From Flavobacteriaceae bacterium (GTDB lineage Bacteria > Bacteroidota > Bacteroidia > Flavobacteriales > Flavobacteriaceae), in contig JAPOSZ010000021.1 of NCBI GenBank assembly GCA_026709415.1, positions 1 through 64,000 on the forward strand: DNA of 64,000 nt, given 5' to 3'. The position numbers and the translations under genes are program-made. The notes beneath the pieces were generated by a model. It did not search any database. It had not been told where the DNA came from and was given only the letters and a program-made list of their open reading frames with translations. Below, in pieces: positions 9,454-18,604 of this stretch; position 1 is the first letter of the stretch, and every line of letters starts with the position of its first letter.

Positions 9454-10728
9454 TTAAGATTTAGTTCCCACTTCAAGTCTAATTCTTTTTATTCTTTTAT
9501 CAGATACATCCAAAATAGTGCACTGATAACCAAAAAAATTAATCACTTGATTTTTTTGTGGAATATCACCGTGATGATTAAAAATGAGTCCTCCCAAAGT
9601 TTCGTATTGATCAGATTCTGGAAGTTCCAAACGATATTCCTGATTGATGAAATCCACTTCCAGACGGGCATCAAATTCGTATTTATTGTCGGTTATTTTT
9701 TTGTGAGCATCTTTTTCTTCTTGATCATGTTCATCTTGAATTTCACCAAAGAGCTCTTCAACGATATCTTCTAGCGTTACGATTCCTTCAGTTAATCCAT
9801 ATTCATCAAGTACGACAGCGATGCTTCTGTGATTTTGATTTAATATTTTTAAAATATGATTGATAGGCATGGTTTCAGGAACATAGTCAATCTCACGAAT
9901 ATTATCCTTTATATTTTCTATGTCCTTAAACATATCAAAGGCATGAATATAACCAATGACTGAATCGATGTCACTTTGATAAACTAAAATTTTTGATTTG
10001 CCAGAACTGATAAACATTTTTCTCAATGAATCCAGATTTTCATGGCTGTCCACGGCTATCAATTCCGTTCTGGGGATTAATACTTCACGGGCACTAGTGG
10101 TAGAAAATTCAAGCGCATTTCGAAAAATTTCAATTTCTGAATCAATTTTTTCTCTATCATGGGATTCTAGTTGTTGTTCAATGTAACTGCCTAATTCTAA
10201 TTTTGAGAAATTTTCTTGGACTTGATCGTCTTTTGTCTTAAATAATTTGAATAAAATGAAATCAGAAAATTTTTGAGTAATAAACGTAATTGGAAATAAT
10301 AACCAATAAAAAAAAATCCCAGGTATAATTAAAAATTTGAGAAAATATTCAGCATAAACTTGACTGAAAAGTTTAGGTATAAATTCTGCAAAAATCAATA
10401 TAATCCCAGCCGAAATTAACGTTTGAATCAATAATACATTGGGAGTAATGTCTTTTGTAATCAAATTTGGATAAAACAAACTCAATATTTTTTCCCCCAT
10501 GAAAATCCCATATAAAACCAATGCGATATTGTTACCCACCAACATCGTAGTAATAAACTGTGAGGGTTTCTTTGAAATCAGTTTAACAACTCGTCCATAA
10601 AATCCTTTTTTTCTTTCTTCAATGGCTAAAAAAAAAGGATTGGCCGACACAAAGGCAATTTCAACACCAGAAAAAAAGGCAGAAAAAGTTATACAAAGAA
10701 GAATAATCAAAGAATCAATCAAAATCAT
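9454..10728 (-). CDS. CNNM/CorC-family transporter-like membrane protein (hemolysin-related)
   Basis: The protein has 424 residues and starts at ATG 10728. An N-terminal DUF21/CNNM domain (about 1-190) has four membrane segments, beginning MILIDSLIILLCITFSAFFS. A CBS pair (about 205-330, with LIPRTELIAVD and VVLDEYGLTEGIVTLEDIVEELFGEI spread across it) and a C-terminal CorC_HlyC domain (about 340-420) follow. Family members move or regulate Mg2+ or Co2+; the gliding protein GldE of Bacteroidota belongs here too. It is the last gene of the coaX-lptC run and starts seven bases after the small gene upstream. The length is normal and the gene looks intact. The choice between ion efflux and a GldE-like role cannot be made from sequence alone. 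Confidence 0.85.
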   Translation of the reverse strand: MILIDSLIILLCITFSAFFSGVEIAFVSANPFFLAIEERKKGFYGRVVKLISKKPSQFITTMLVGNNIALVLYGIFMGEKILSLFYPNLITKDITPNVLLIQTLISAGIILIFAEFIPKLFSQVYAEYFLKFLIIPGIFFYWLLFPITFITQKFSDFILFKLFKTKDDQVQENFSKLELGSYIEQQLESHDREKIDSEIEIFRNALEFSTTSAREVLIPRTELIAVDSHENLDSLRKMFISSGKSKILVYQSDIDSVIGYIHAFDMFKDIENIKDNIREIDYVPETMPINHILKILNQNHRSIAVVLDEYGLTEGIVTLEDIVEELFGEIQDEHDQEEKDAHKKITDNKYEFDARLEVDFINQEYRLELPESDQYETLGGLIFNHHGDIPQKNQVINFFGYQCTILDVSDKRIKRIRLEVGTKS

Positions 10729-10735
10729 TGATCAA

Positions 10736-10924
10736 TCAAGATCTATTTTGAAATCGTTTTCTCCATCGCCTACGAAAAAGAGCCATAAATGCCGAAACGA
10801 TCCCGAATACTAAAAATAATTTGGCCCTTTGTGGGTTGGATTCCCATTTGAGGTATACTTCAATGACACATAAGACCACAATAGTCCAGTAAACTATTTC
10901 AGAAAATCTAAAAACTTTATTCAT
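10736..10924 (-). CDS. Small two-segment membrane protein between lptC and CNNM
   Basis: This 62-residue protein has two hydrophobic segments (about 10-25 and 37-49) and a very basic tail (RRRWRKRFQ). Its ATG at 10924 overlaps the lptC stop within GATGAATAA, which points to translational coupling. The gene sits tightly between lptC and the CNNM gene, seven bases before the latter. The function is unknown; position suggests an envelope role. Confidence 0.7.
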   Translation of the reverse strand: MNKVFRFSEIVYWTIVVLCVIEVYLKWESNPQRAKLFLVFGIVSAFMALFRRRWRKRFQNRS

Positions 10925-11528
10925 CAGTTAATATGGTGTCTATAGGCTCTTCATCTTGAATAAAAAGTGATCCCATAAGTTGTCCAGATTGGTAATTTGA
11001 AAAGCCTCTGTCGGCATCAAGCCGTTGACCATTAAATTCATAATCTTGATTTTTAAAGTTAAACGTTTCTTCTGTAAATAACCATTTATTTTTCGAATCC
11101 CAATACAATTGCTGGGTAGTCAATTGAGCCCCATCATGAGACAATAAACGAACTCCTTTTTGTAAGTCTGCTACTCGCATTTGATTATAAATTAATCCAT
11201 AATTGGCATAAAGATAGTTTTCATTGCCTTGAACATCAAAAAAAGTAATCTCTAATCCTTGGGGGAATTCCGAATATTCAAAATCCAAATTAGAATAATC
11301 CACATGGACAGGAGCTTTTAAGATGGCTTCAACGCGTGCCGAATCGGTATAAACAAAATTGATATTGTAAGCGATACCTACCGGTGAATACTTGGGATGA
11401 TTTTGACTCTGATTTTGTTGTTGAGTATTTTCACAAGACGCAATCCCGATTACTAGAACAATTGCTAATCGTTGAACTAATGAAATGAATTTTTGATCCC
11501 CTGGAGTAAAATTTGTTGGGTATTTCAC
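10917..11528 (-). CDS. lptC: LptC-like LPS export lipoprotein
   Basis: LptC links the inner-membrane LptBFG transporter to the periplasmic LptA bridge that carries LPS to the outer membrane. The 203-residue product starts at GTG 11528. Its leader ends LAIVLVIGIASC, so the Bacteroidota form appears lipidated. The conserved family block around YANYGLIYNQMRVADLQKGV and LYWDSKNKWLFTEETF is present and followed by LDADRGFSNY. It is preceded 50 bases upstream by the TPR gene and overlaps the next small gene by eight bases. The family call is firm; the export role follows from the family. Confidence 0.85.
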   Translation of the reverse strand: MKYPTNFTPGDQKFISLVQRLAIVLVIGIASCENTQQQNQSQNHPKYSPVGIAYNINFVYTDSARVEAILKAPVHVDYSNLDFEYSEFPQGLEITFFDVQGNENYLYANYGLIYNQMRVADLQKGVRLLSHDGAQLTTQQLYWDSKNKWLFTEETFNFKNQDYEFNGQRLDADRGFSNYQSGQLMGSLFIQDEEPIDTILTDE

Positions 11529-11578
11529 TCAAAAAATCAAATCGAAAAAACCAAAATAAAAATTAGTTTTTGCCTTAT

Positions 11579-12991
11579 TTATTTTGATAAACTCGGTACT
11601 GTTATTGTCCTTCCGACCCAACAGTTGAAAGTCACCGTTTGACCCTCCATTCCTTCAGTAAATATATCAGTTTTAGAAGGAGCTCGTCCCATATAACTTT
11701 CAATAAATTTATTAGAATCCTGCTTTACAGACGGATCTACACGAGCTGCTTTTCGGGCTTCATCAGCAGCTAACCAATAAATCGCTCTTTTTTCAAATTG
11801 AGTTTCTCCACAGTTGTTGGCGCTGGATGCATACATGTTCGCAATCGCCAAATAGGCCTTACCCAATGAAGGACGATCTTTAAGGGCTCTTTGAAAATAA
11901 TTTCTGGCTGCACTATAATTGTTTGCTTTTTTGAATTCTAAACCAAGTCGATAAAGAATAGTCGCTCTTTTATATGCATCGTCTTCAAGTTCGATGGCTT
12001 CTTGATAATACTTTAAAGCTTCTTGGGTGTTTCCGGATTTGTCAGTTAAATAACCCAAAAAGTAAGCCGAATCAGCCGATGGTTCTAATTGATGCATGGT
12101 TTCGACAAGAGTGACAAATAAATCAGAATCTGTACAATCCTTAGTATACATCCTAGATGTGGCTCGTTTGACCCAAATTAAATCGCCTTTGTTTTCGTCC
12201 AAATTTCTCTGGTAAAAGGGAATTAGATTTTCGCAAGAAGCTTCTCTGGCAATAATTTTATCCATATTTGAATGAAATATTGAAAAAGCATTGATGTAAG
12301 AACCAAAGGCTTTTTTATTTCTTTGCTCGACATTAGACAGTGCCGTTGCTTGATCTTCTTTATTGATTAATTCATCGAGCCTCTTTGAATAATTATCCCC
12401 CTCTTTAACAAACTTTTCAGATAAATCTTCATACACTTCAAAAAGCAGCTCTTCACTCACCAAAGGATTTTTTTGTTTAAATAAATCGTGTAAGGATTTA
12501 AAGTAATTATAGATATGCTTAGGGTTGGTAAAACTGTTTGGATCTGATTCATAAGCTTCTTTAAAACTTAAATAGATCGTTTTGGTTTCTACGACTTCAT
12601 AATCTAAAAGCGCTTGTGCTTTTTTACCCATAATGCCTCCTACTTCGGAAACTCCTTTTCTTTCCGGAAAGTACTCTACCCACTGGTCATACAATGAAAT
12701 CAAGTCCTCAATGTGTTGATCTTTTTCCTGACCTTCTGAATTTTCAATAAGTTGTTGTAAAATTCTTTCTCCATAAGAATAGATTGCGGCATTGGCTGAA
12801 GGGCAATTTTTACGAGCTTCTCTCCAAGGACCTAAAGCGGCATTATAGTTTTTAACTTTAGCATACTCAGCAAAAATTGATACTTGCTGCAAACATTCGT
12901 CATTTGATTGGGCTTTGATGTTCGATTGGAACATTAAAACAACCAATAGCAACGTTGAAAATAGATATGTCGTTTTCTTTAGCAGTTTCAT
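11579..12991 (-). CDS. Secreted TPR protein
   Basis: The 470-residue product starts at ATG 12991 with a classical signal peptide (MKLLKKTTYLFSTLLLVVLM, cleaved near IKAQS). The body is alpha-helical. Recognisable TPR motifs lie around 300-400: SADSAYFLGYLTDKSGNTQ, EALKYYQEAIELEDDAY and SAARNYFQRALKDRPSLGKA. Such proteins act as periplasmic scaffolds; homologues in this phylum usually lie beside an outer-membrane barrel gene, as here (11-base gap to the barrel gene). The partner is unknown; a role in assembling envelope components is inferred from the operon. Confidence 0.75.
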   Translation of the reverse strand: MKLLKKTTYLFSTLLLVVLMFQSNIKAQSNDECLQQVSIFAEYAKVKNYNAALGPWREARKNCPSANAAIYSYGERILQQLIENSEGQEKDQHIEDLISLYDQWVEYFPERKGVSEVGGIMGKKAQALLDYEVVETKTIYLSFKEAYESDPNSFTNPKHIYNYFKSLHDLFKQKNPLVSEELLFEVYEDLSEKFVKEGDNYSKRLDELINKEDQATALSNVEQRNKKAFGSYINAFSIFHSNMDKIIAREASCENLIPFYQRNLDENKGDLIWVKRATSRMYTKDCTDSDLFVTLVETMHQLEPSADSAYFLGYLTDKSGNTQEALKYYQEAIELEDDAYKRATILYRLGLEFKKANNYSAARNYFQRALKDRPSLGKAYLAIANMYASSANNCGETQFEKRAIYWLAADEARKAARVDPSVKQDSNKFIESYMGRAPSKTDIFTEGMEGQTVTFNCWVGRTITVPSLSK

Positions 12992-13002
12992 ACTTAATGA
13001 AA

Positions 13003-14292
13003 TTAATTATACTTTCTTTTGATAAACCATAAGTCATTTAAAGACAGACCAACTCTTAGGGCCACGCTTGAATGAGCCACCAATCCATTTTGATTTTTAC
13101 CACTACTTCCAATTTCCAAACCTATATTGGCATTCGAAAGCCCTTGAACTGGTAATCCAAAACCGAAAGAGATAACATTCAATCTCAACGATTGGCCATC
13201 AATGAGGACACCTAAATTTTCGGTTCGAAATCCCAAACGATAAACAATACGACTAAAATAACTCGTCAAGGAGGAATAATCCGGAATATAAAACCCACCA
13301 ATTATCCACTGTCTCGCATCTTGATAAGTCACATTATCACGCATTGGAAATTCAGATTTAAAATTATCAAAATTCAACAAATTCACTTGAGTACCTACAA
13401 ACCATTTTTGCTTTTGTCCTAATCCAATACCGATTTTAAAAGTTTGGGGTAAAATTTTTTCCGTTTTATCAAGATTTTGGTTACCTAAATCAAATTCGTT
13501 AAAGTCTTCAACCGACCTTTCCCGCTGATAAACTCTTCGATTTTCAGAGATTAAATTCGTCCAATAAGATTCCCAATCATACTTGCTGGTGTAATAAACC
13601 CTTCGATTCTCAGAGTTTAAATTAGCTTGAGGTTGAAAACTAAACAATCCACTTAAATTAATTTGTTCAAATAGTGCGATATCAAATTCTGATGTGAATT
13701 GGTAACTCCAACCATTTATTTTAGAACTTTCATTGGAATAACTAGCGATGTCTACTCCTTCAATGAATAGAGAACGTGAATAATCGATACTCCCAAAATT
13801 ATAAAATCCTGTAGCCCCTATTCGAAATTCTCTGAATATTGGAAGGCCTACAGAAAAAAATACTTGGTTCACACCGCCACTGCCTTCAAATTGATTATCA
13901 AATTTTCCATTTTCTGATTCTTCCAAACTTGCAATTTCATACCCAACCGAAGTTAATGGAATAATCCCAAAACCAAATCCAAATCGTTTTGTTGGAATTC
14001 CAATGGACAAATAATCGATACTGGCCCCATTGAGGGTTGTGTTATCATCGCCACTGGATAGAAGGTTAGTATTATAATTTATTCCTAGTGAATAGGTTGT
14101 GAATTTAAGTTTTCCGTAAGCCGCTGGATTATTCAAATTCACATGAATGGAATCACTATAGACATCTAAACCACCCATAAATCGAGTCACCTGGGTCCCT
14201 CTAAAATTTTGTTCCCCTAGTCCGGCGAAAGAATAAGGAGACACCGTTCCTGTTTGGGAAATTGATGATTCCATTCCAACAAGAACCACCAA
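13003..14292 (-). CDS. Outer-membrane beta-barrel protein, start codon unclear
   Basis: The product has alternating amphipathic strands and conserved SPYSFAGLGEQ and NLNNPAAYG segments, typical of Bacteroidota barrel proteins of the FadL/porin-like group. The first recognised start is TTG 14292. The same frame upstream reads IRIKQLKTHIWIFLLVVLVG, a better signal peptide, beginning near 14331 inside the end of coaX. No ATG, GTG or TTG precedes it. Either translation begins at a rare codon (ATT) with coupling to coaX, or the leader is shorter. The TPR gene follows 11 bases downstream. Substrate or role is unknown; the operon suggests outer-membrane biogenesis. Confidence 0.7.
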   Translation of the reverse strand: MVVLVGMESSISQTGTVSPYSFAGLGEQNFRGTQVTRFMGGLDVYSDSIHVNLNNPAAYGKLKFTTYSLGINYNTNLLSSGDDNTTLNGASIDYLSIGIPTKRFGFGFGIIPLTSVGYEIASLEESENGKFDNQFEGSGGVNQVFFSVGLPIFREFRIGATGFYNFGSIDYSRSLFIEGVDIASYSNESSKINGWSYQFTSEFDIALFEQINLSGLFSFQPQANLNSENRRVYYTSKYDWESYWTNLISENRRVYQRERSVEDFNEFDLGNQNLDKTEKILPQTFKIGIGLGQKQKWFVGTQVNLLNFDNFKSEFPMRDNVTYQDARQWIIGGFYIPDYSSLTSYFSRIVYRLGFRTENLGVLIDGQSLRLNVISFGFGLPVQGLSNANIGLEIGSSGKNQNGLVAHSSVALRVGLSLNDLWFIKRKYN

Positions 14293-14315
14293 TAGAAAAA
14301 TCCAAATATGAGTTT

Positions 14316-15053
14316 TTAGCTGTTTAATTCTAATAAGTGATTGAGTCCTTGTGCCATTAATAAAGGGTTTACAAATATCTTATTTTTAATAAACTTGTCT
14401 ATCCGATGGATATGGCCCCCAGTTCCAATAATCTTTAGAGGTCGGAATTGGGTTTTAGCTTTTTCAATACGATGAGTGATTTCATGTTGGATTCCAAAGT
14501 GGATACCCGAGTGTATGCTTTGGTTGGTGGTTTTCCCCCATAAATTTTCAGGATATTGGACTTTCAAATGTGGTAATTGACCGGTTTGATTTTTCAATAT
14601 CTGATATCGCATTTGATATCCCGGAGAAATGGCACCACCTTGGTGTACGTTCTGATCATCCACAATATCATAGGTTATACAACTCCCCAAATCCAAAATG
14701 AGTTTGGTTGCATTTTTGTTTTCTAGTATCGCTCCCGATATTAAAGCGATACGATCTGAACCTAAGGTATCCAACGTCGTATATTTGGTGGTAAACGGTA
14801 ATTTGAGTTTCTTATGACAGTTCAAAAACCAAGCATTATTCCAATGTTGTTCTATCTCATTTTTTATGCTTATTCCTGACACATCCGAAATAATACCCTT
14901 TCTGATAGAAGGAAATCGCTTTTTTAAGTCTAATAATTCTTGATTAAAATTTTCTTTTTTAAAGGTCTTTTGAAAAATAATTTTTTCCTTTTCAAATACA
15001 TAAACTTTGATTAATGAATTTCCTGAATCAAAAATTAGTTTCGACTCCTTCAT
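14316..15053 (-). CDS. coaX: Type III pantothenate kinase
   Basis: CoaX phosphorylates pantothenate with ATP, the first step of coenzyme A synthesis, in the cytoplasm. The 245-residue product starts at ATG 15053; a TTG directly before it is ignored. Type III motifs are clear: FDSGNSLIK (phosphate-binding D9-x-G-N-S), TLGSDRIA, DLGSCITYDIVD and GGAISPGYQMR, followed by GTGG near the end. It leads a minus-strand run with barrel, TPR, lptC and CNNM genes, an order I associate with this phylum. A TAAATTTG -7 box lies about 50 bases upstream (15102-15109). Confidence 0.92.
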   Translation of the reverse strand: MKESKLIFDSGNSLIKVYVFEKEKIIFQKTFKKENFNQELLDLKKRFPSIRKGIISDVSGISIKNEIEQHWNNAWFLNCHKKLKLPFTTKYTTLDTLGSDRIALISGAILENKNATKLILDLGSCITYDIVDDQNVHQGGAISPGYQMRYQILKNQTGQLPHLKVQYPENLWGKTTNQSIHSGIHFGIQHEITHRIEKAKTQFRPLKIIGTGGHIHRIDKFIKNKIFVNPLLMAQGLNHLLELNS

Positions 15054-15101
15054 CAATCCATTATATTTTTATTGGTAACCCCCATTTTTTTATTCAATCA
15101 A

Positions 15102-15109
15102 CAAATTTA
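15102..15109 (-). promoter_or_regulatory. Candidate -7 promoter box for the coaX operon
   Basis: On the minus strand the sequence is TAAATTTG, a perfect match to the Bacteroidota TAnnTTTG box, 48 bases before the coaX ATG. No well-spaced TTG -33 element is seen, so the call rests on the -7 box and position. Confidence 0.5.
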
Positions 15110-15180
15110 TTTACAAGTATGATTTTCGAGGTATTAATCTGTAAAATCTAAATGATTTGAAAATCATACCATATGAAAGT

Positions 15181-15189
15181 GGGGGGGGG
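15181..15189 (+). repeat. G9 homopolymer upstream of the tRNA-Phe promoter
   Basis: Nine Gs followed by TATTTTG stand two bases before the -33 element of the tRNA-Phe promoter. Comparable G9 runs occur at 4119-4127 and 8040-8048. Such runs are prone to slippage in length. Confidence 0.8.
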
Positions 15190-15191
15190 TA

Positions 15192-15221
15192 TTTTGAGTG
15201 TAGATATTTATTCTAATTTTG
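15192..15221 (+). promoter_or_regulatory. Promoter of tRNA-Phe
   Basis: TTTTG (15192-15196) and TAATTTTG (15214-15221), 17 bases apart, match the Bacteroidota housekeeping promoter (TTG and TAnnTTTG). The tRNA starts 17 bases after the -7 box. Confidence 0.75.
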
Positions 15222-15237
15222 CACGCCTTTTAATGGA

Positions 15238-15310
<73 letters not shown>

Positions 15311-15339
15311 CAACAGATATTATACTGTGCTATTCTCCT

Positions 15340-16200
15340 AAATTGAATCTCTCTAAGAATATAGTTTTTTGTTTGTAATCTATAATTCATCGTGTGATAT
15401 CTCACTGTCCCATGCTAACTCAGAAATGTTATTGGGGGGAGGCGATTGTTCAGACTCGCCTACAGACGTTGGTGATGATACAGCCATCATCATGGCCTTG
15501 TGATTTCTATAGTCGCCTCTAAAGATCCAAATAAGATAGGCCCCCCAATACCTCTTTACGCACCGAACCATGGTACCGTTCCATCAAAGGATTCACTGTG
15601 GGCTTGCTGGGTAAGATATCATCAATAATACCTTTTTCTTTAGCCCAATCTTTGAAGTGATGAGCGATAAACTAAAGCCAAGATCCAACCGTATGGCCTA
15701 AGACTTTCCTCGCTATGCCATCAAGCCATCGAATGTTTGGACCACTCGTTTCGAGTTTAACGGATTTCAATACATCATACCATAATACCTCTCGATCATC
15801 ATCCATTCCATGAAATGGTCGAAAGCTCCTTCTTGAGGACAGCAGGTCATGCATGACATCGGCACATCAAAGTGCTATGACCATCCACAAGAAGTACCTG
15901 GAATGGCTTCAATCATTGGGGATTCTGCCATCAATGCCATCCCAGAGACACCACCCAACGATGAATCCGTTGGTGTTGTATGTTGCTTTGATCATCCAAC
16001 CAAGTCGATAAAACATCTTCCGAAATCCATCGGGGGATGTTCTTGGGCTATGGCTTTTAACAAGCCCGAGGAGATGATCGTTAATCTAAGGCGTTTTGAA
16101 TCAATCGTCATCCACCGATCAAGGCCATGCAATCACTGGATAGGTCTGCTAGATACACTGGCCCTCTTGCTAGAGGAATGAAATCTTGATGATCTGTGAT
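15340..16200 (-). mobile_element. IS3-like orfB (integrase-core) remnant
   Basis: On the minus strand, several broken frames include FIAHHFKDWAKEKGIIDDIL and PTVNPLMERYHGSVRKEVL. These match the C-terminal integrase core of IS3-family OrfB, where KPTxNxxxERxxGxxRxEV is diagnostic. The N-terminal half is unreadable and no ends were found. GC content is higher than in the neighbouring host genes. It lies directly after tRNA-Phe. Confidence 0.6.
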
Positions 16201-16235
16201 TCTGAAAATTTACTTTTTTCATGGGTTTCATCATT

Positions 16236-16295
16236 GCATTTTAAATTAAAATAGTTCATTAAACTCTATTTAGAATGCTCTTATTTTGGGGCAAC
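16236..16295 (+). repeat. Direct repeat, left copy, before the sulfatase block
   Basis: About 60 bases align at roughly 80% with 25473-25534, in the same orientation. Both begin GCATTT, AAATTAAA, and end TATTTTGGGG or ATTTTTGGGG plus AAC. The two copies enclose the three sulfatase genes and the fucosidase gene. Confidence 0.55.
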
Positions 16296-16430
16296 CTTCC
16301 AATAGCTCTTGATTTTTTTTATCTTTCCTTATTCAAAGGTTCCAAATATTATTCATAAAGTATTCCAATTTACTTGACATATCACGGAATGATTTAAATT
16401 ATTATGTTTTAATTATCAAACATCCATTAA

Positions 16431-17849
16431 ATGAACACCACCAAGACGAAATTAATATCGGTTTTAGTATTGTTAGCTATTGCTGCTTGTAAATCAAACA
16501 AAAGTGGTTTAAAACCTATTTCTGATTCAGAGACAAGGCCAAACATCATTTTTATTTTTGCAGACGATTGGGGGTATGGTGACTTAGGAATTCATGGAAG
16601 TAGATTTTGTAAAACTCCTAATTTAGATAGAATGGCTGCTGAAGGGATGGATTTTCAAAATTTTTCAGTTGTCAGTCCCGTATGTTCGCCAAGTAGAGTA
16701 GCTGTTATCACGGGACAATATCCTGCTAGACACAGTGTACATGGACATTTTGCATCTGTGGAATCCCACATAAAAAGAGGCATGCCTGATTGGTTAGACC
16801 CCAAAGCACCATCATTACCTAGAATGCTTAAAGACGCTGGGTATAAAACAGCCCATTTTGGTAAATGGCATTTATCCAACACCCATGTGAACGATGCTCC
16901 CTCACCTTTCAGTTATGGATACGATGAGTATGGAGCATTTAATTTATCAAGTAATCTAATTCAAATGCATGCGGATTCTACAATATACAAAACAATTGAT
17001 TTTGTGAAACGAAATAAAAATACCCCCTTTTTTATTAATGCATGGCTGCATGCTACTCATACACCTCATTATCCAAAAAAGAAATATATGAATCAGTTTG
17101 CTTATTTGGATGAGCAAGAACAGGTTTATGCTTCTGTGGTTGCTGAATATGATGCCAGAATTGGAGATCTATTCACAACTTTAAAGGAATTAGGTATTGA
17201 TAATAATACCCTCATCTTGTTTTCCTCAGACAATGGCCCAGAAACAACGGGAACTAGGAAAAGACTAGATGATAACTCTACAGGACCGGGGCTTGGCACC
17301 TACTATTCAGTCGGAGAAACCGATGGATTAAAAGGTGAAAAACGTTCTTTATTCGCAGGAGGAGTTCGTGTACCTTTTATTGTAAGATGGCCAAAAACAA
17401 TCCCTGCAGGTGTCGTTGACAAGAAGACTGAATTAGCCACCGTCGACTTATTACCAACGTTTTTAAGTATAGCAAACGCTCCATTACCAAAAGATTATCA
17501 ACCAGATGGAGTAAATATTATAAGAGCGCTTAAAGGTGAAGAATTTATAAGGCAGAAACCTATTTATTGGCAATGGCTAAAAGCTAAATCGAACAAACCT
17601 AATTTTTGGCCTGGAGCTGCCATTCAAGAAGATAATTGGAAGCTTCTTACAAACCATAAAACAGGTCAAACGGAGTTATATCATATTCATTCGGATTGGG
17701 CAGAACAAAAAGATTTATCAGATCAATACCCAGAAAAAGTAAGTTCTTTGCTTGCAAAACTAATCGCTTTCGAAATGACGTTGCCTAAGGAACCCTCCAA
17801 GGAGTGCTTTTCGAAAGAAAGAGAAGAGATGAAGTTTAAACACCAATAA
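16431..17849 (+). CDS. S1-family sulfatase, lipoprotein
   Basis: Sulfatases of family S1 hydrolyse sulfate esters from carbohydrates using a formylglycine made from cysteine by a maturase. The 472-residue product begins with a lipoprotein leader ending LLAIAAC20, so it is likely anchored in the outer or inner membrane. Metal-binding ADDWGYGD (about 44-51) precedes the maturation motif C85-S-P-S-R. GKWHLS (about 144-149) and the late SSDNGPE motif complete the active site. Length is normal for the family. It opens a run with two more sulfatases and a GH29 fucosidase. The exact sulfate position on the sugar cannot be told by eye. The associated anaerobic sulfatase-maturing enzyme gene is not in the window. 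Confidence 0.9.
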   Translation: MNTTKTKLISVLVLLAIAACKSNKSGLKPISDSETRPNIIFIFADDWGYGDLGIHGSRFCKTPNLDRMAAEGMDFQNFSVVSPVCSPSRVAVITGQYPARHSVHGHFASVESHIKRGMPDWLDPKAPSLPRMLKDAGYKTAHFGKWHLSNTHVNDAPSPFSYGYDEYGAFNLSSNLIQMHADSTIYKTIDFVKRNKNTPFFINAWLHATHTPHYPKKKYMNQFAYLDEQEQVYASVVAEYDARIGDLFTTLKELGIDNNTLILFSSDNGPETTGTRKRLDDNSTGPGLGTYYSVGETDGLKGEKRSLFAGGVRVPFIVRWPKTIPAGVVDKKTELATVDLLPTFLSIANAPLPKDYQPDGVNIIRALKGEEFIRQKPIYWQWLKAKSNKPNFWPGAAIQEDNWKLLTNHKTGQTELYHIHSDWAEQKDLSDQYPEKVSSLLAKLIAFEMTLPKEPSKECFSKEREEMKFKHQ

Positions 17850-18229
17850 TCTAACATATTGGGTTATTCCATTGACAAGTTGATTAATTAAAAATTATGG
17901 TTCTTTGACAATTTGTGTGGATGAGTGAAATGCCCCCATTGTTAGGACATTGCTGACCAAATTTAAATGATCTATAACGCTTGTTTTTATTTCGAATTTG
18001 GGCTTGAAAAAGCCCCATTCCAATTTAGAATGAACGCTGGTTTTTTTTGACTTTTTCGATGGTGCATGATGATTTATGTTTTATTGATTGCTTGGTAAAG
18101 ATTGACTAGCGTTTGGTATTAGATGCCTTGATGTGGTCTCTCAATAGTTATAAAACCAAAACTATGTTTCTAATTTATTGTCGTACTACAAAGCATCATC
18201 AGAGGGTTCGGTAGGAGTGCACTCTTGTT
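17850..18229. other. Intergenic, 380 bases
   Basis: No gene is seen after sulfatase 1. The stretch is AT-rich, with a few broken minus-strand frames that probably belong to the transposase remnant starting at 18230. Confidence 0.4.
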
Positions 18230-18604
18230 TCATCCAATGCCATCATCGTTCGATAAAGGCATGGCCCGTCGCTCTTGCTTTACCCTCCATACTGAACTCA
18301 AAGAAAAACGACTGATGGGGCTAGTATATTGCTTGGAAGTCCATTGAATCCCCCGATTGGTATTCCATATTAGGGGACAACCATAACGTTCCATGGCTTT
18401 ATAGAAAACTTCCGAACACCAGTCCACCGGCATGGTATTGGAAACATCAAAGCCGATGACAAAACCACGGTATCGATCGATGATGGCACAGCGGGAAAGC
18501 CGTCTTCCCAAAACAAAAATATTGGTAGTATTTGATTGGACTCTTGAATCGCTATTCCTCTTATGTAAATATGGATTTAATGTGGTAATATACAAAGAAA
18601 TCAT
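18230..18604 (-). mobile_element. IS3-like orfB remnant
   Basis: The minus-strand frame reads AIIDRYRGFVIGFDVSNTMP, then EVFYKAMERYGCPLIWNTNRGIQWTS split by normal family spacing, matching the integrase core of IS3-family OrfB (the DDE aspartate region and the DQGSQFTS-like block, here NRGIQWTS). The catalytic Asp in DQG is replaced by Asn. Both ends of the gene are missing. Confidence 0.6.
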
